Below the pieces are notes generated by a model, which saw only the letters and a program-made list of their open reading frames with translations, was not told the DNA's origin and searched no databases. From positions 10,176,331 to 10,240,330 of the forward strand of contig OX123193.2 in the NCBI GenBank assembly GCA_944739405.2: a stretch of 64,000 nt of DNA. Reading direction: 5' to 3'. Position 1 is the first letter of the stretch, and every line of letters begins with the position of its first letter. The position numbers and the translations under genes were made by a program. This stretch comes from Euclidia mi. Its lineage: Eukaryota > Arthropoda > Insecta > Lepidoptera > Erebidae. This document shows positions 62,691 to 64,000 of the stretch, piece after piece.

Positions 62691-64000
62691 ATGGAAGTTG
62701 ATTCTGATGATGACGCTTATTTGTCTGCCAATGATTTAGCTGTTTTTACGGACAACTCTGACAACAGTAGTTTTTGTTCTACTGAGGGCACATTGGGCGA
62801 TTGCTTACGACAAACATTTATTGGTCAGCGATCACAATCAACGCTCAATGTTTGCCACCTCAACGCTCAAAGCATACCCAGCCATCACAATGACTTGTTG
62901 GAAGCATTCTCTGAGTCTAATGTGCATGCCATCCTGGTTTCGGAGAGCTGGCTTAAACCCGAACTTCTTTCTACGTCGTACTCTCTTCCCGGCTTCATTC
63001 TAATTCGGAATGATCGAGTCGGCAGGAGAGGTGGTGGTGTCGCAATTTATCTCTGCAGTGCCATTCCTTATAGAATTCTTGCTTCTTCACCGGCTGCTAC
63101 ACCTGCAGAATATTTATTCCTGGAGATTGATGTCAGAGGAGCTAAGGCCCTTATTGGCGTCGTCTACTGTCCACCAGCCTTAGATTATTTCTCCAGTATC
63201 GAGCCGATACTGGAATCTTTAGGGTCAGAGTATGAACATATCATTATCATGGGCGACTTCAACACCAACCTTAATTCTCCTCAATCCAGTCGTTCCCGTA
63301 AACTTCGTGATGTCGTTGAGTCAGCCAGCCTCCACATCTTGCCTCTACAACCCACTCACCACAACAATGATGCAGAGGATACCTGGCTAGACTTAATCAT
63401 CACGTCTTCTACAACCCTATCCTCCTCCCACGGCCAACACCCTGCTCCCGGTATTTCCCGTCATGACCTAATATTCCTATCATACCGCCTCAAACCTCCC
63501 AAATCCTCGACTAAGACGTTGTTTTGGTCGCATGGATGTGAGCAAACTCCGCGAAGATGCGGCTATTATCAACTGGGAACCCATGGAGTCTGCTACCACA
63601 ATTGATGACAAGGTACTTTTCTTTAATAATGCAATAGGTAAATTATATGATGTCCATGCCCCCGTAAGGAAAGTGAAATTAAAGCATTTACCAGCACCCT
63701 GGATTACGAGAGGTGTGCGTATGGCGATGAGGCGTAGGGACCGGGCTTTTCGAAACTATAAAAAGGACCGCTGCGACGAGAACTGGAGTCTTTTCAAATC
63801 TGCAAGAAATCGGTGTAATCAGATGGTACGCAACGCAAAACGCCAACACATACTTCATAATATTTCATCCTCATCCCCTGCCGATATCTGGAGGTTCCTT
63901 GGAACTTTAGGTATCGGCAAACCGCGACGTGTTGACTGCCTTGGGGCGCTTAGCTTGGATGATATCAATATACATTTCACAACTACCTCGTCACTGGATC
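62691..64000 (+). pseudogene. LINE ORF2, endonuclease and linker, partial
   Basis: Starts at the ATG at 62691 with an acidic N-terminus (MEVDSDDDAYLSANDL). Endonuclease motifs: VCHLNAQSIPSHHND, AILVSESWLKPEL (catalytic Glu), RVGRRGGGVAIYL, ALIGVVYCPPALD, IIIMGDFNTNLNSP, TWLDLIITSS and SRHDLIFLSY. Near 63520 the frame shifts: the linker RLRRCFGRMDVSKLREDAA, HLPAPWITRGVRMAMRRRD and RAFRNYKKDRCDENWSLFK is read in the next frame to 64000. This is a real indel in this copy. The RT is beyond the window. Confidence 0.85.

Larger units (their letters stand above)
61375..64000 (+). mobile_element. CR1/Jockey-type LINE with ORF1 and ORF2, cut by window end
   Basis: Contains ORF1 (61454-62188), a 502-bp AT-rich spacer and an ORF2 that begins at 62691 with an endonuclease. 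ORF2 continues past one frameshift near 63520 to the end of the window. The hairpin pair at 61264-61374 may be part of its 5' UTR. The reverse transcriptase lies outside the window. Confidence 0.8.

Overview
This looks like a piece of a moth or butterfly (Lepidoptera) nuclear genome made almost entirely of transposable-element debris. The evidence is the AT-rich background; tRNA-derived SINEs of the kind common in Lepidoptera; RTE, CR1/Jockey, Penelope, BEL/Pao and CsRn1/Kabuki-like Ty3 elements; and short direct-repeat footprints. No host gene was recognised with confidence. The only non-TE open frame worth keeping is a 120-codon minus-strand ORF at 11160-11522, of unknown identity. The species call rests on remembered repeat families, not on a search.

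Left part (1-21 kb). This is mostly non-coding sequence carrying small DNA transposons, SINE pieces and duplications. A 1,494-bp hAT-like non-autonomous element (2855-4348) has 15-bp terminal inverted repeats, an 8-bp target duplication and GGTCTT hexamer arrays at both ends. A segment at 9319-10152 recurs at 13706-14487 and partly at 14487-14622. The first copy runs into a 33-bp minisatellite. Two inverted MITE copies (8558-8803, 14779-15056) bracket this block. A second hAT-like element (19269-20863), with TCTCGA-type arrays, sits in one arm of an older MITE whose other arm still shows the empty site. Inside that hAT-like element lies an RTE fragment, which itself holds a 79-bp insertion.

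Middle (21-42 kb). A minus-strand CR1/Jockey-type LINE (21195-26290) has a PHD-like plus FP25K-like ORF1 and a broken ORF2. An RTE endonuclease region (27374-28489) is cut off by a CsRn1/Kabuki-like Ty3 retrotransposon (28490-33390). That element has gag, protease, RT-RNase H-integrase and a small predicted myristoylated membrane ORF. An RTE reverse-transcriptase half follows (34353-35640), then a SINE, then a Penelope-like element (38041-40330) capped by a 255-bp inverted copy of its own RT-endonuclease linker.

Right part (42-64 kb). A complete but inactivated BEL/Pao element (42315-49938) has two LTRs and an ACGGC target duplication. It is followed by a decayed RTE copy split by a SINE (51848-52126), a Jockey/CR1-type LINE (52915-55568), a GC-rich unidentified block (56690-57385), another RTE endonuclease piece (59690-61160), and a LINE that runs off the window end. 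Directly upstream of that last LINE's ORF1 are two adjacent perfect hairpins with the same ACTA loop.

The elements interact as parasites and hosts. SINEs carry the RTE 3' end, and younger elements are nested in older ones. Nearly every long ORF has at least one nonsense or frameshift lesion, so the window records old rather than clearly current activity.
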